Positions 54,201 through 63,565 of a stretch of DNA of 64,000 nt are shown in pieces. Within the stretch, counting starts at the first letter, position 1, and each line of letters starts with the position of its first letter. The position numbers were made by a program, and so were the translations under genes. The stretch covers positions 62,001 to 126,000 of the forward strand of contig CAMFLR010000015.1 of assembly GCA_945957605.1 (NCBI GenBank). Direction: 5' to 3'. The notes beneath the pieces were generated by a model, which saw only the letters and a list, made by a program, of their open reading frames with translations, was not told where the DNA came from and ran no database searches. The stretch comes from an uncultured Isosphaeraceae bacterium (GTDB lineage: Bacteria; Planctomycetota; Planctomycetia; Isosphaerales; Isosphaeraceae).

Positions 54201-57200
54201 GTTCCCCAACCTACTGCAAACGTCGACGCCGTCGTCGTCTCCGGCCTCTCTGGCAATCACGTGATCGACGGTACCGGCGTCAGTGTGCCGATCGTTTTCG
54301 ACGGCAACGGTCAAGAAACGTTCATCGGCAACTCGTCTGACGACGTCTTCAACCTGCACACCGACAATTCGATCGCTTACGGCAACGGCGGCAACAACGT
54401 CTTCAATCTCACGCCGAATTGCACGCTTTACGCCGTGGCCACGGGCGGTAACAACACGCTGAACTTCTCGTCGTCGACATATGGCGTCACGTTCGACATG
54501 AACAAGACGAGCGGCCAGGTGCAGGATGTAAATCCTGTGGCCGATCCAGGCAATCACTTCGTGAGCGTGAACGCAACCGGCGGTGCGACGTTCTCGACAC
54601 TCGTCAACAGCGCAGCCGGCGGCGATACGATCACCGCGGCCTCGAACTCGACGATCATCGGTAGCGGCGGCAAGAACTCGGTGCTCGTGAACAGCACCGC
54701 GGCGAGCCCCGTGAACAATGTAAGCATCGTGAGCGCGGCCGATGGCGATACGCTCACGCTCAGCGGTGCGAGTATCGGCAACATCAGCTTCCAGGGCGAC
54801 ACCGGCGCGAATCTCCTGACCAACACAGGAACCATCACTGGCAACGTTGTGTTCTCAGGTGGAGCAGACACTTCGACGTTCACAAACTCGGGCTCGATCG
54901 CAGGCAGCGTGAGCTTCGGCGGCGGGGCTGATGGCGGTAGCTTCACCAATACCGGCAGCGTAACGGGAACGCTCACATTCGGCGGCGGGGCCGATACAAA
55001 TACGCTCGTCAACTCGGCTGGTGCAACGCTTGGCACAGTGATCTTCAATGGCGACGTTGGCGCCACGACATTTACAAACAGCGGCTACGCGAGTTCGATC
55101 GTCTACAACGGTGGTTCAGATACTGATAGCTTCACAAATACATCCGGCGGCGTGGTTGGTTCCCTCATCTTTAACGGCAGTGCCGATACCGACACACTCA
55201 CCAACGCCGGCACTGCAGGCAGCATCACCTACAACGGCGGTGCCGATGCCGGCTCGCTGACCAACAGTGGCACTGTCACTGGTTCGATCACATTCAACGG
55301 CGGCGCCGATGCCGGCACGCTGCTAAACACAGGGACTGTGAGCGGAACCGTTACGTTCGGCGGCGGATCCGACACCGACACGTTTACGAATGCTGTCGGC
55401 GGATCGGTGGCGTCGGTGGTCTTCACGGGTGGCGCCGATTCCGGCACGCTGATCAACAACGGCACGGTCACCGGCTCCGTCAGTTTCGGCGGCGGATCTG
55501 ACGCGGGGACGATCACCAATAACGGCACAATCACCGGGACAGTCAGTTTCGGCGGCGGAGCCGATAGCAACACGTTTACCAATGCGACTGGGGCGTCGGT
55601 TGGTTCGGTCATATACACCGGCGGAGCCGATGCTGGAACGGTCCTGAACTTTGGCGCCGTGACCGGGTCGATCAACTTCGCTGGCGGATCGGACGCAGGT
55701 TCGTTGCTGAACACCGGAACGGTCGCAGGGTCGATCGTTTACACGGGCGGTGCCGATACTGATTCGCTCGTCAATCAAGGAGCGGTTTACGGCGGCATCA
55801 GCTTCAGCGGCGGCGCCGATGCCAACTCGTTCACGAATACGGGCAGTGTGACGGGCACCGTTACCTACACCGGCGGGGCCGACACCGATTCATTCACGAA
55901 CAACGGCACGCTCTCGAACGTGATCTTCTCAGGCGGGGCCGATGCCAACACATTCACGAACAATGGCACGTTTGGCTCAATCACATACACAGGCGGTTCC
56001 GACTCCGACACGCTGATCAACACTGCAACCGGCAGCGCCGGTGGGGCGATCATCTTCAATGGCGACGCCGGTGTCGACCAGCTTATCAACCTTGGCACGC
56101 TCTCCTCAGTCACATACACCGGTGGGTCTGATTCCGACACGCTCCTGAATCCCGGAACGATCTCGGGATCGGTCGTTTTCAATGGCGACAGCGGAGCAGA
56201 TTTGTTCCAGAACGGCGCGAACGTGAACGGCGTGTTCGTCGCGGGTACCGTCGGCTCGATTACATACAACGCCGGATCTGATACCGATACGCTGCTCAAC
56301 CCCGGCATTGTAACGGGCGCGATCATATTCAACGGCGATGCCAGCGCACCAGCAGGCACGGTGATGGGTGCCAAGCAGGTGATCAACACCGGCCGCGCAG
56401 GGTCGATCGTCTTCAATGGTGCACTCACGGCGAACGGCACGAACGACTTCTCGGCCGACGCCGGTGCGGAGACTCTGGCGAACTACGGCAGTGTTGGCTC
56501 GATCGTCTTCAACGGCGACGGCAATTCCGACCTGCTGATCAACCAGGCGAGCGGGGTTGGATCGATCGTCTTCAACGGCGGCGGCGACACGAATGTGCTC
56601 ATCAATACCGGATCGAATTTCGGTACGATCAGCTTCCAAGGTGACGGCGGCGTCGACACCTTCATCAACACTGCGAACGGCTCGTCGAGCTCGCATCTCA
56701 TCTTCAACGGCGGCGGCGACACTGGCACGCTGTTGAATACAGGTTCGGGGATTGGTGTCATAAATTTCACTGGCGATACCGGCTCGAACACGCTGATCAA
56801 CGAAGGTTCAAGGATCGGCCAGATTACGTTCGGAGCAGGCGCCGACGGCGGTGCCTTCTTGAACGCCGGCAATAACGTGTCGACGATCACCTTCAACGGC
56901 GGTGCCGACACGAACGTCTTCCGCAACGACGGTTCGCAAGTTGGCACAATCAACTTCAACGGCGACGTGGGCAGCGGCTACTTCCTGAACAACGGGTCCG
57001 TCGCAACGATCAACTACAACGCCGGGTCCGATACCGACACACTTGTGAACAACGGCACCGTCGGCAGCGCGAGTGGAACAGACACGGTCGGCGGCATCAA
57101 CTTCGCCGGCGACGGCAGCGCTGATGGTTTGCTGAATACGTCGACTGGCACGATCAACGGCCTGATCTTCACCAGCGGCGCGGATGCGAATCTGCTGGTC

Positions 57201-60200
57201 AATCAAGGAACGATCACGAACGCCACAGCCAATTTCCAGGGTGACGACGGCGTCAATCAGTTCGTCAATCAGGCTGGCGGCACGGTGTCGAACATCACCT
57301 ACAACGGCGGTTCCGATACCGACACGTTCACCAATTACGGCAACCTGTCGAACGTCACGTACAACGGCGACACCGGCTACGGGTCGATGTACCTGCACGG
57401 CACGCTCAATCAAAACATCACTTATAACGCGGGCGCCGATGGCGATCAGTTAATTATTGGTCCCGATGCCACAGCGGTTTCGACGATCAACTTCAACGGC
57501 GACGGCGGTACCGACTTGCTCGCCAACGCGGCAAACGGCGCGACGAACATCACGTTCCAGGCAGGGTCTGACGCCGCGAACTTCTGGAACTTCGGCAACA
57601 ACGTGAGCAATCTCACATTCCTGGGCGGCGGTGCCGATGCCTCGTTCAGCAACTCTGGCAGCGGCGTGACGGGAATCGTCTTCAATGCCCGCGGCGACAC
57701 AGGGGCCGACTCGCTCTACAACAGCGGCGACAACGTCGGCACGATCTCCTTCACCGGCGGCGCCGATACGAACACCCTGGTGAACACCGGCGCGAATACG
57801 GCTTCGATTCTCTTCAACGCCGGGTCTGACACCAACACGTTCACGAACACCGGGTCGGGTGTCGTCTCGATCATCTTCAATGGCGATACCGGCGTCGATT
57901 CGCTCATCAACTCCGGGAACAGCGTCGGCACGATCCTCTTCAACGGCGGCTCGGATGCCGATTCGCTCGTCAACACAGGCTCGGCCGGGACGATCAACTT
58001 CCAGGGCGATGGTGCGGCTGCGACGTTCACGAACTCGGGCCCGGTCAATACGCTGATCTTCAACGGTGGTGCGGACTCCGCATCGTTCCTGTATTCAGCG
58101 ACTGGACCGGCGGGATCGACGGTCACATTCACCGGTCACGGCGGCGGAAATATTTTCGTCGACTCGGGCTCGGCGGGCTCGATGACGATCAGCCTGGGCA
58201 CGGGAGACAACCAGGCCGTCATCATGACGGGTGCCACTGGCAACGTCGCAATCACCGGCGGCGCTGGCAATAACACCTACATTTTCAGCGGCACGCCGAC
58301 GGCGAACGTCTCGCTGAATCAGCCGCTCTTCGCCACCACCGGGACGATGACGAGCTCGGGCAACGGCCTTGCATTCGTCGCCAATCCGACCAATCCCGCA
58401 GGCTTTGCGGAAGGTACGAACACGCTCGACTTCTCCGCCTACACCGGCGGCGGAATTTCTCTCGACCTGATGAATACGTCCGCCCAGACGATGACCGGCG
58501 GCATGAAGCTCACGCTCAGCGATCCTGAAGGTATCGCCAACGTCGTTGGTACGCAGTTCGGCGATCAGATCAGCGGCAACATGCGTCCCAACGTGATCAG
58601 CACTGCGAATCTCCCCGACTATCGTCTCGCCGGCCAGACCGGTGGAGCTACGAGCACGCCGTTCGCGCCCGACGCGCGAACACAATGGGTCTACCTCGAT
58701 TTTGACACCTACACAGTCGCGGGCGATCACGTTTATACAGCCGCCGAACGTACGGCGATCCTCACTCGCATCGAACTCGACTATTATGGCCCCGATCCGA
58801 CGAATCCCAGCGTCCCCAACTTCGCGAATCGTTGGTTCGACGTCGCGCTCACCAACAACCGTTCAGACATTCCCGCCAACCTCCTAACGGCCGGCCAGTA
58901 CGCCACGCTCTACTTCAATCGCACGCCACCATCGGGCCTGCCTGGCGGCGAGGCGAGTGAGGTCGATTTCGGCAACACGAACTTCGGCGGATACGCGTCG
59001 ATTCAAATCAACGGAATGGTCGATGGCGGCGGACAGCCAGCTTCGATCGATCCCGTCACTGGCGCCGATAACTTCGCGATTTTGAGCGGAAAGATTGGCG
59101 CCCACGAACTCGCTCACCTTTTGGGAGTGCGTCACTCCGACGCATTCGGCCCAATTGGTTTCGGCATCCACACGCCCCCCGGCACTTCCATGTTCAACCC
59201 AACCTACGAAGGAGCAGCAGGCGCATTTGAAACATTCGACCATTTGATTAGCTCACCGGCCACGGTCGGCTCCGACCGCTTCAACGACCTGCGTGCGCTC
59301 GACTTCGGCCCGCGCGAGGCGATCAAACTTGCATTCGCCTCGCGCGGGACGACGCTCGTCGCATCCGCGGGCACACACTCGTCAACCGCCTCGGCACAGT
59401 CGCTCGCCCTCGCGCCGCTTTCTGTGCCCAACACCGATGTGAACCTGGCCGAACTCGAAAAGGGCATGAATTTCCAGGTCGCTGCGCTCGACGTTCAAGG
59501 TACAATCGGCCTCGATCCGACCACGCATCGCGCAGCGCCCGACTATTACACAATCAGTGGCCAGAAAGGCGATATTTATACGTTCGAGGTCGATTCGCAG
59601 GAACTCGCCCGCCTCGGCGGCATCAATACGATCGACTCGGTCCTGACAGTTTACGACGCCAATGGCAACGTCGTTGCCTTCAACGACGACCAGTACGAAG
59701 GCACCGACTCTCTGCTGCTCGACGTCACGCTGCCCTCGACCGGCACCTACTACGTCAAGGTTGCATCATTCGCCGCGTCTGCTGACGCTCCGGCCTACGA
59801 CCCGACAAACCCAACCAGCCCGCTTAACCCCAGCAACCTCGACAGCATCCTCAACCCGCTGAATCCGAACTTCAGCCAGGATGCGCTCAACAGCTTCCTC
59901 GCTGCCAAAAACGGCACGGCAACTGGCCAGTACGACCTCTTCATGTACCGCTTCTCGCAAGCTGACCCAACCGTTGCCGATGTGCATAACGTGCTCGTCG
60001 CGCGAGGGGCCGGCAGCACGCTGATGGGGTCGACGGGCACCGACACGTTGATGGGACCGGCTGGTACTATCATGAGCGACACGAGCACCGGCCCAGGCAG
60101 CCAGGTCACGCTGACGGTCTCGAACTCGAATCCCTCAGTTGACGTTCTCTCGCATTTCCAGGATACCGTGACGCTCGTCGGTCAGACGGGATCGACACCC

Positions 60201-63200
60201 TGGAATGTGACCATTGATTACGGCGATAACTCCGCAGCCATTGTAACGCAGGTAGCGGCAGGTTCGACGATCGGTCTCGACCATCTCTACCAGGCCGCCG
60301 GCAACTACACCGTCAGCGTTCAGGTCCAAACTGGAGCGGGAACCTTCCAGACGACGGTGCCAGCTTCGATCTCGCTCGCTCAGGCCCCTGCTCCGACGAT
60401 CACGGCCATCAGCGCCGGCCGGCAAAACGTCATCGGCTCGCCGGTCTCGCTGGGCGGTTCGCTGCAATCGCCCTACGCTAACGTCAATTACACGGTTACA
60501 TGGACGTTCACGAATATTGCGAATTCGGCCGACGTCTTGACCACGAGCAAGACGATTTCGACGAACACTGCGGGCGCGGCAATTCCGTTCACCGCTTCGC
60601 AAATCTTCACCAACGCGGCGACATATGCCGTCACGCTAACGATTCTCGATCTCGCGAACGGCAAGTCGACGACGGTGCAATCGTTCGGCGGCAACCCCGC
60701 ACAGGTGACGATCTACCAGTTCATCACCACGAACACTACCGCCACCGCGCCAAACGCGACCTACAACGGTCACGCCTACGCGGCGGCAACCGCGTCGGTC
60801 GTCGGCATTGACCAGAGTGTGCCCAACGCTCCAGCCCTCACGTTCCGCTACTATGCTAGCACCGACACAGCACTCACTAACCCGCTTCCTGCCGCTCCCA
60901 CCTCCGCGGGTCGTTACCTCGCCGTCGCGACGTTCGCGGGTGATTCGATTTACAGCGGTTCAACCAGCGTGCCGGTCGTGTTCACCATCGCCCAGGCACC
61001 GCTCACCGTCACGATCGCCGACTCGTCCAAGCCTTACGGCACGAACAATTCCGCAGCGCTAACGGGCACGATCTCCGGCATCCAGAACAACGACACGATT
61101 ACCGCTTCGTACTCGAGCACCGGCTCAAGCGGAACAGCCGACGTCGGAGCTTATGCGATCACGGCGAGCGTCTCGGGCGCGACGGCGACGCTGGCTAACT
61201 ATGCGATCACATACAAGAACGCCGCAGGAACAAAGACGACCGGCACATTGACCGTAAGCCCCGACCACACGACGACCACCGTATCGAGCGTGTCGGGAAC
61301 AGCCTTCTGGGGCAGTCCAGTCACATTTACAGCGACGGTTGCGAATCTCGATTCGGCCATCGCTCCGCTCGGTACGGTTGAATTCTTTGACGGTGCGGTC
61401 GACCTTGGTCCTGGTGTTCTCGCCGCGCCAACGGGCAATCAATCTCGATGGAGCCTCACGACCTCGACTCTCGCACCAGGGTCTCACGGCGTCACGGCGG
61501 TTTACACTCCAGCAACGCTCGCCGGCAGCTCCGATTTCTTGACCAGCAACTCGCAGAACGCGCCGTTCGCTGAACTAATCAGAGGCGGCTCGACGACAAC
61601 GACTGGCGCAGCCTCGTTGACGACCGCGTTTTACGGCCAAACTGAAATCTTCACCGCGACTGTACTCGTCAACGGAACACCCGCGGTCGGAACAGTCGAC
61701 TTCTTCGACAACACGACGGGCGTCGATCTCGGAATCGCAACTCTCAACGCAAACGGCGTGGCGACACTGACTCCCAACGTCCCGCTACCCGCCGGAACGC
61801 AGTCGATCACGATGAGCTTCGCTGCCGGAAATGGATATACAGCCAGTTCGGCAACGCTTAGCGTCGTGGTACAACCGTCGATCTACATCCTGAACTCAAC
61901 CGCGAGCGGTTCGCTCACGCTTTCAGGTAGTTCAACCATCACTGTTCCCGGTCTCGTACAGGTCAATTCGAGCTCCGCAACTGCGATTCAAGAGTCGGGC
62001 GCGACACGAACTTCGGCCTCGGCAATTCGCGTTGTAGGTGGATCCTCGGCAACTGGCAGCTCGAGCTTCAGCACGACTCCGGTGAAGAACGTCGCATCGG
62101 TGGCCGATCCGTTGCTTTCGCTGCCGATTCCCGCGGCAGCCGGCCTGCAATCATTCGCGGCCATCAACCTTGGGGCGAATAACTCTCTCACCATCAATCC
62201 CGGCATTTATCCCGCCATCAACGTTACTGCGTCTGCTCATCTGACGATGAATCCAGGGATCTACGTGATCACTGGCGGCGGCTTCAGCGTGAATGGCGCA
62301 GCCACTGTCAATGGCTCCGGCGTCATGATTTATAACGCGGGTAGCAACTACAACGGTGGAACCGGCAGCACCTATGGCGGCGTCACGCTTGGCGGAAGCG
62401 GTGCCGTGAATCTCTCCGCCCCAACTTCGGGGGTTTATGCAGGAGTTTTGCTGTTCCAGTCACGCGATAACACGCGTGCCATCAGCCTGAGCGGTGCGGC
62501 AGTCGCGGCGCTCAATGGTGGTGTGATTTACGCTTCGGCAGCGCTCGCAAGCGTGAGCGGAAGTGCCCAGCTTGGCGCTGCGAATCAAGCCGCTAGCTCG
62601 CTCCTCGTCAATCAACTTCAACTCACTGGCTCGGGGACGAGCAACCTTACCGCGGCCGGCGTAACAGACGATGCTCCCGACGTCGCGGGCCAGCTCATCG
62701 CCGGCGATCTGTCGATCTATGTCGACAACTCATCTGGCATGTTCACCTCGGCCGACCTCGCACGAATTGCCGATGCTGTGAACTCTGCCAGTGCCACGGT
62801 GGCTCCGTATGGTGTGCAAATTGTCGAGCTTTCAGACCCGACGTATGCGAACACGATTATTCGCGTCAGTTCGACAAGCCCTGCAGGATCGGCGAACGAC
62901 GGTGTTCTCGGGTGCGAAACGCCGGGTGCGATCACGCTGCTCTCCGGTTGGAACTGGTACAGCGCAAGCGACCCGACTCAGATCGGCCAGAACCAGTACG
63001 ACCTCGAAACAATCGTGCTCCACGAAATCGGTCACGTTCTCGGCCTGGGCCACAGCCCCGACGCGACGTCCGTGATGTTTGCATCGCTCGAAACGGGCCA
63101 CGCCAAGCGGTCGCTATCCGACGCCGATCTTGCAATTCCCGACGCCGAAACCGGCCCATGCGGGCTGCACGCCGCAACCGATGCCGGTCTCGAATTCGCG

Positions 63201-63491
63201 TCGACGAGTGAAGACACCGCGTCCGACCTCGCCCTCCAGAATCTGGCCGAAGAGGTGAGTGCCCTGCCGCCAAGTTCGCAGACTGTTCCAAACAAGCCAA
63301 TTGTGCTGAAGGCTGATTCGGTCGCTCGTCCGCAACGTACAACCGCTCGCCCCCGTCAGGTTTCGATCGCAACCCCGACTTCGCGTTCGACCTTCGGACG
63401 CGAGGGTGTGACCGTTCGCTTCGGTGACGACCTTCTCGAAACAATCGCGGAGGAACTCGCGACGAAGAAAACGCGCGACATGACAGGGTGA
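48258..63491 (+). CDS. Giant 5,077-residue secreted protein with beta-helices, PKD domains, solenoid repeats and two metalloprotease motifs
   Basis: The N-terminus carries the planctomycete LEPR-XLL-like motif (RRLLEIERLEDRTVLSTFTV, about residues 20-40) in place of a standard signal peptide. Approximate layout by residue: 38-445 and 448-892, two beta-helix regions with CTITGNS-type repeats ending in choice-of-anchor blocks (SPAINAG...DARG...VDIGAFE); 893-1235, a third helix (NosD-like IRGNYLGTNVTG); 1328-1975, about six PKD-type domains (INWGDGS); 2163-3353, about 55 repeats, given separately; 3462-3685, a domain with HELAHLLGVRHSD (His3616); 3728-3902, a PPC-like domain; 3951-4048, PKD; 4155-4541, MBG/Ig-like domains; 4545-4808, a Gly/Ala/Ser-rich domain; 4811-4958, matrixin-like HEIGHVLGLGHSPD (His4922) with SVM turn. 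ATG 48258 begins just before the motif. It is probably a surface or secreted adhesin or degradative protein. Confidence 0.9.
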   Translation: MNMRPSKRKQNAARSSMKAWQRRLLEIERLEDRTVLSTFTVTNTQDSATGSLRWAVAQANTNPGADSIVFDRSVFGSPQTIALTSGAITFTDTATTTVTGPGAGLVTVTANQLSNDFVVNAAASANLDTLTITGGRATTGGGVYSQGTLVISNSLITGNTATTGKGGGVDNSSGVLTISNSVLSNNSAYLNGGGVDSLGDITLTNCTITGNSQTGSGGSGGGVGQYDGNVTISGCTISGNTATSQGGLELDTAGQSATISNTTISNNTSTGSIGGIGLYYGLYTLTQCTITGNTAAGSTGGVYFRSNYNSTITDCTIIGNSASSAGGLYSQMGSPKPKNSIIAGNTAATSPDVQGPVTSLGTNLIGKTDGSSGWIGSDLQGTVAAPLNALLSPLGNFGGTTQTMLPQSGSPAIGAGDNTGGPATDQRGFTRSTGTGGNIGATEGTALVVTTTADSGAGSLRTAVASANAAATADAIIFDPTQFGTPRVITLTTGQLTLSDAKTTTITGPGASLLTISGNNTSRIFNVPAGASAAMSGLTLTGGKVAAGNGGAIFSQGLLALTNCTVTGNSALTGLGGGIYNFGGRLNGGGLTLTGCTISSNSANSGGGVGTTGYPTTTMINSIVTGNTSTFQGGGFYGGGNTRNTLTNTIFSNNRAGDGGGGIFLIANAVVTNCTVTGNFAQIGAGVYLLSVTNGKIVGSNISGNTVTVGASGGGIAIQFGSITVANTTISGNSAFGGGGVVTISAPSTLTLTNSTIAGNSATGGTGGGILNAGTVTLNNTIVATNTSNAGASDISGTVSGSNNLIGTGGAGGLVNLVGGNLVGVANPGLMPLGNYGGPVQTMALLPTSPAINAGNDTLAIDPITSQILGGDARGASRFNSGPVDIGAFEIQVYLVTTTSDVMTDGQTTLRQAIIGASLFSDSVVRFAISGAGPFVITPSSALPSIGSSVLLDGTSQLGYAGTPLIQLAGSAGAGDGITLGTGSDGSTVQGFDIGGFTAGAGIRILSNRNLIRGNYLGTNVTGTAANGDKYGIAIQGSQNTIGGLTALSRNVISGNLQGGIAIATGSSNVVQGNFIGLNAAGNAAIGNTQFGIQIANAANTTIGGTASGSGNRIAATQVLGSNPGSGWGIDVAGVGSSGSVIQGNTIGGSGTFGNASAGIFDDLAPITIGGTIAGQGNAIAFNGGAGISLTSVGAANSRVRQNSINANTGGGVIVGAPTAAYQPPVISTASIVGNTLKVQGVAYPGALLEFYIASSGQGSVFLGSAAEGSLADNNATSGTFNFALTIPNGVSVTAGNPITAITVATPISGSNPPLKDTVSPFATAVVSDSGPAFGGPVVNAGGGGTIVAGSTFTSQGSFTDTTSQSWTATVNYGDGSATQSLRINPVSLTGLNADQYSQVASASFNLSHQFAKAGNYTVVVSVTNDAGLTGTSSFVVQVAAAAPVVNNTDIHIAPTANPTNTSSPTIINENQSVILTGKFTDANPGATHSVNIIWGDGSTSLATVNEASSTFTATHTYLSPGTINSSSGIYTVQVAVNSSVGTTSSTTYGLFYIQVNDVAPSNLTVTPDASTIAEGGIIHLSGSFQATGPIDTHVVTIDWGDQSTVTTFDLAGGVLSFSGIAHQYRSYAPGAAGTPYAIQVSVNDLYQPLSPAKATTSVIVNATAPSNIVLTPSAGTINQGQSIALAGSFAAPGTLDHHVVSINWGDGSKLTTVSLAPGVTTFSGITHNYATNSLLVAGGGYTITATITDPARPAAVGTATTSVIVRDIAPTVSNLALAYATGGAVPVLPQTGGGSALQVNAGSSVTLTGSFTTPNPKDKYSLLVSWGDGTSSTVPTSYLSSHTFTATHLYSDRALGVTLNNIHVSITDLENTSGSSNLTLAVAHVNPVAHVGSGGINSGNQVLTAAVAAGNTSPIASYSWNVTALNGSYSLTTSSPTVALPTNTNTDYLVQSSVTDTLGATSQTFTAVVHVLDNTSSNFVVPQPTANVDAVVVSGLSGNHVIDGTGVSVPIVFDGNGQETFIGNSSDDVFNLHTDNSIAYGNGGNNVFNLTPNCTLYAVATGGNNTLNFSSSTYGVTFDMNKTSGQVQDVNPVADPGNHFVSVNATGGATFSTLVNSAAGGDTITAASNSTIIGSGGKNSVLVNSTAASPVNNVSIVSAADGDTLTLSGASIGNISFQGDTGANLLTNTGTITGNVVFSGGADTSTFTNSGSIAGSVSFGGGADGGSFTNTGSVTGTLTFGGGADTNTLVNSAGATLGTVIFNGDVGATTFTNSGYASSIVYNGGSDTDSFTNTSGGVVGSLIFNGSADTDTLTNAGTAGSITYNGGADAGSLTNSGTVTGSITFNGGADAGTLLNTGTVSGTVTFGGGSDTDTFTNAVGGSVASVVFTGGADSGTLINNGTVTGSVSFGGGSDAGTITNNGTITGTVSFGGGADSNTFTNATGASVGSVIYTGGADAGTVLNFGAVTGSINFAGGSDAGSLLNTGTVAGSIVYTGGADTDSLVNQGAVYGGISFSGGADANSFTNTGSVTGTVTYTGGADTDSFTNNGTLSNVIFSGGADANTFTNNGTFGSITYTGGSDSDTLINTATGSAGGAIIFNGDAGVDQLINLGTLSSVTYTGGSDSDTLLNPGTISGSVVFNGDSGADLFQNGANVNGVFVAGTVGSITYNAGSDTDTLLNPGIVTGAIIFNGDASAPAGTVMGAKQVINTGRAGSIVFNGALTANGTNDFSADAGAETLANYGSVGSIVFNGDGNSDLLINQASGVGSIVFNGGGDTNVLINTGSNFGTISFQGDGGVDTFINTANGSSSSHLIFNGGGDTGTLLNTGSGIGVINFTGDTGSNTLINEGSRIGQITFGAGADGGAFLNAGNNVSTITFNGGADTNVFRNDGSQVGTINFNGDVGSGYFLNNGSVATINYNAGSDTDTLVNNGTVGSASGTDTVGGINFAGDGSADGLLNTSTGTINGLIFTSGADANLLVNQGTITNATANFQGDDGVNQFVNQAGGTVSNITYNGGSDTDTFTNYGNLSNVTYNGDTGYGSMYLHGTLNQNITYNAGADGDQLIIGPDATAVSTINFNGDGGTDLLANAANGATNITFQAGSDAANFWNFGNNVSNLTFLGGGADASFSNSGSGVTGIVFNARGDTGADSLYNSGDNVGTISFTGGADTNTLVNTGANTASILFNAGSDTNTFTNTGSGVVSIIFNGDTGVDSLINSGNSVGTILFNGGSDADSLVNTGSAGTINFQGDGAAATFTNSGPVNTLIFNGGADSASFLYSATGPAGSTVTFTGHGGGNIFVDSGSAGSMTISLGTGDNQAVIMTGATGNVAITGGAGNNTYIFSGTPTANVSLNQPLFATTGTMTSSGNGLAFVANPTNPAGFAEGTNTLDFSAYTGGGISLDLMNTSAQTMTGGMKLTLSDPEGIANVVGTQFGDQISGNMRPNVISTANLPDYRLAGQTGGATSTPFAPDARTQWVYLDFDTYTVAGDHVYTAAERTAILTRIELDYYGPDPTNPSVPNFANRWFDVALTNNRSDIPANLLTAGQYATLYFNRTPPSGLPGGEASEVDFGNTNFGGYASIQINGMVDGGGQPASIDPVTGADNFAILSGKIGAHELAHLLGVRHSDAFGPIGFGIHTPPGTSMFNPTYEGAAGAFETFDHLISSPATVGSDRFNDLRALDFGPREAIKLAFASRGTTLVASAGTHSSTASAQSLALAPLSVPNTDVNLAELEKGMNFQVAALDVQGTIGLDPTTHRAAPDYYTISGQKGDIYTFEVDSQELARLGGINTIDSVLTVYDANGNVVAFNDDQYEGTDSLLLDVTLPSTGTYYVKVASFAASADAPAYDPTNPTSPLNPSNLDSILNPLNPNFSQDALNSFLAAKNGTATGQYDLFMYRFSQADPTVADVHNVLVARGAGSTLMGSTGTDTLMGPAGTIMSDTSTGPGSQVTLTVSNSNPSVDVLSHFQDTVTLVGQTGSTPWNVTIDYGDNSAAIVTQVAAGSTIGLDHLYQAAGNYTVSVQVQTGAGTFQTTVPASISLAQAPAPTITAISAGRQNVIGSPVSLGGSLQSPYANVNYTVTWTFTNIANSADVLTTSKTISTNTAGAAIPFTASQIFTNAATYAVTLTILDLANGKSTTVQSFGGNPAQVTIYQFITTNTTATAPNATYNGHAYAAATASVVGIDQSVPNAPALTFRYYASTDTALTNPLPAAPTSAGRYLAVATFAGDSIYSGSTSVPVVFTIAQAPLTVTIADSSKPYGTNNSAALTGTISGIQNNDTITASYSSTGSSGTADVGAYAITASVSGATATLANYAITYKNAAGTKTTGTLTVSPDHTTTTVSSVSGTAFWGSPVTFTATVANLDSAIAPLGTVEFFDGAVDLGPGVLAAPTGNQSRWSLTTSTLAPGSHGVTAVYTPATLAGSSDFLTSNSQNAPFAELIRGGSTTTTGAASLTTAFYGQTEIFTATVLVNGTPAVGTVDFFDNTTGVDLGIATLNANGVATLTPNVPLPAGTQSITMSFAAGNGYTASSATLSVVVQPSIYILNSTASGSLTLSGSSTITVPGLVQVNSSSATAIQESGATRTSASAIRVVGGSSATGSSSFSTTPVKNVASVADPLLSLPIPAAAGLQSFAAINLGANNSLTINPGIYPAINVTASAHLTMNPGIYVITGGGFSVNGAATVNGSGVMIYNAGSNYNGGTGSTYGGVTLGGSGAVNLSAPTSGVYAGVLLFQSRDNTRAISLSGAAVAALNGGVIYASAALASVSGSAQLGAANQAASSLLVNQLQLTGSGTSNLTAAGVTDDAPDVAGQLIAGDLSIYVDNSSGMFTSADLARIADAVNSASATVAPYGVQIVELSDPTYANTIIRVSSTSPAGSANDGVLGCETPGAITLLSGWNWYSASDPTQIGQNQYDLETIVLHEIGHVLGLGHSPDATSVMFASLETGHAKRSLSDADLAIPDAETGPCGLHAATDAGLEFASTSEDTASDLALQNLAEEVSALPPSSQTVPNKPIVLKADSVARPQRTTARPRQVSIATPTSRSTFGREGVTVRFGDDLLETIAEELATKKTRDMTG
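54744..58316 (+). repeat. About 55 tandem repeats of roughly 22 codons inside the giant gene
   Basis: Consensus of one unit is about G-A/S-D-T-x-T-F-T-N-x-G-T-V-T-G-S-I-T-F-N-G, 19 to 31 residues long, mean about 22. Alternate strands (TFTN, SITFNG) and turns (GAD, NGT) would stack into a beta-solenoid of about 1,190 residues. Units are divergent at DNA level in many places but share blocks such as GGCGGTGCCGATGCC and AACGGCACGGTCAC, indicating growth by duplication. Confidence 0.85.
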
Positions 63492-63565
63492 GACTTATGC
63501 TTCAAGAAATTCGAGCGTAATATCAATACTCATGGCACTAGCGATCGCCATGACACAAATCGATA

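Noticed and set aside
54744-58316. CRISPR-like or satellite interpretation of the repeat block
   Set aside because: Units vary in length and sequence but remain in frame with the giant gene, so they are protein repeats.
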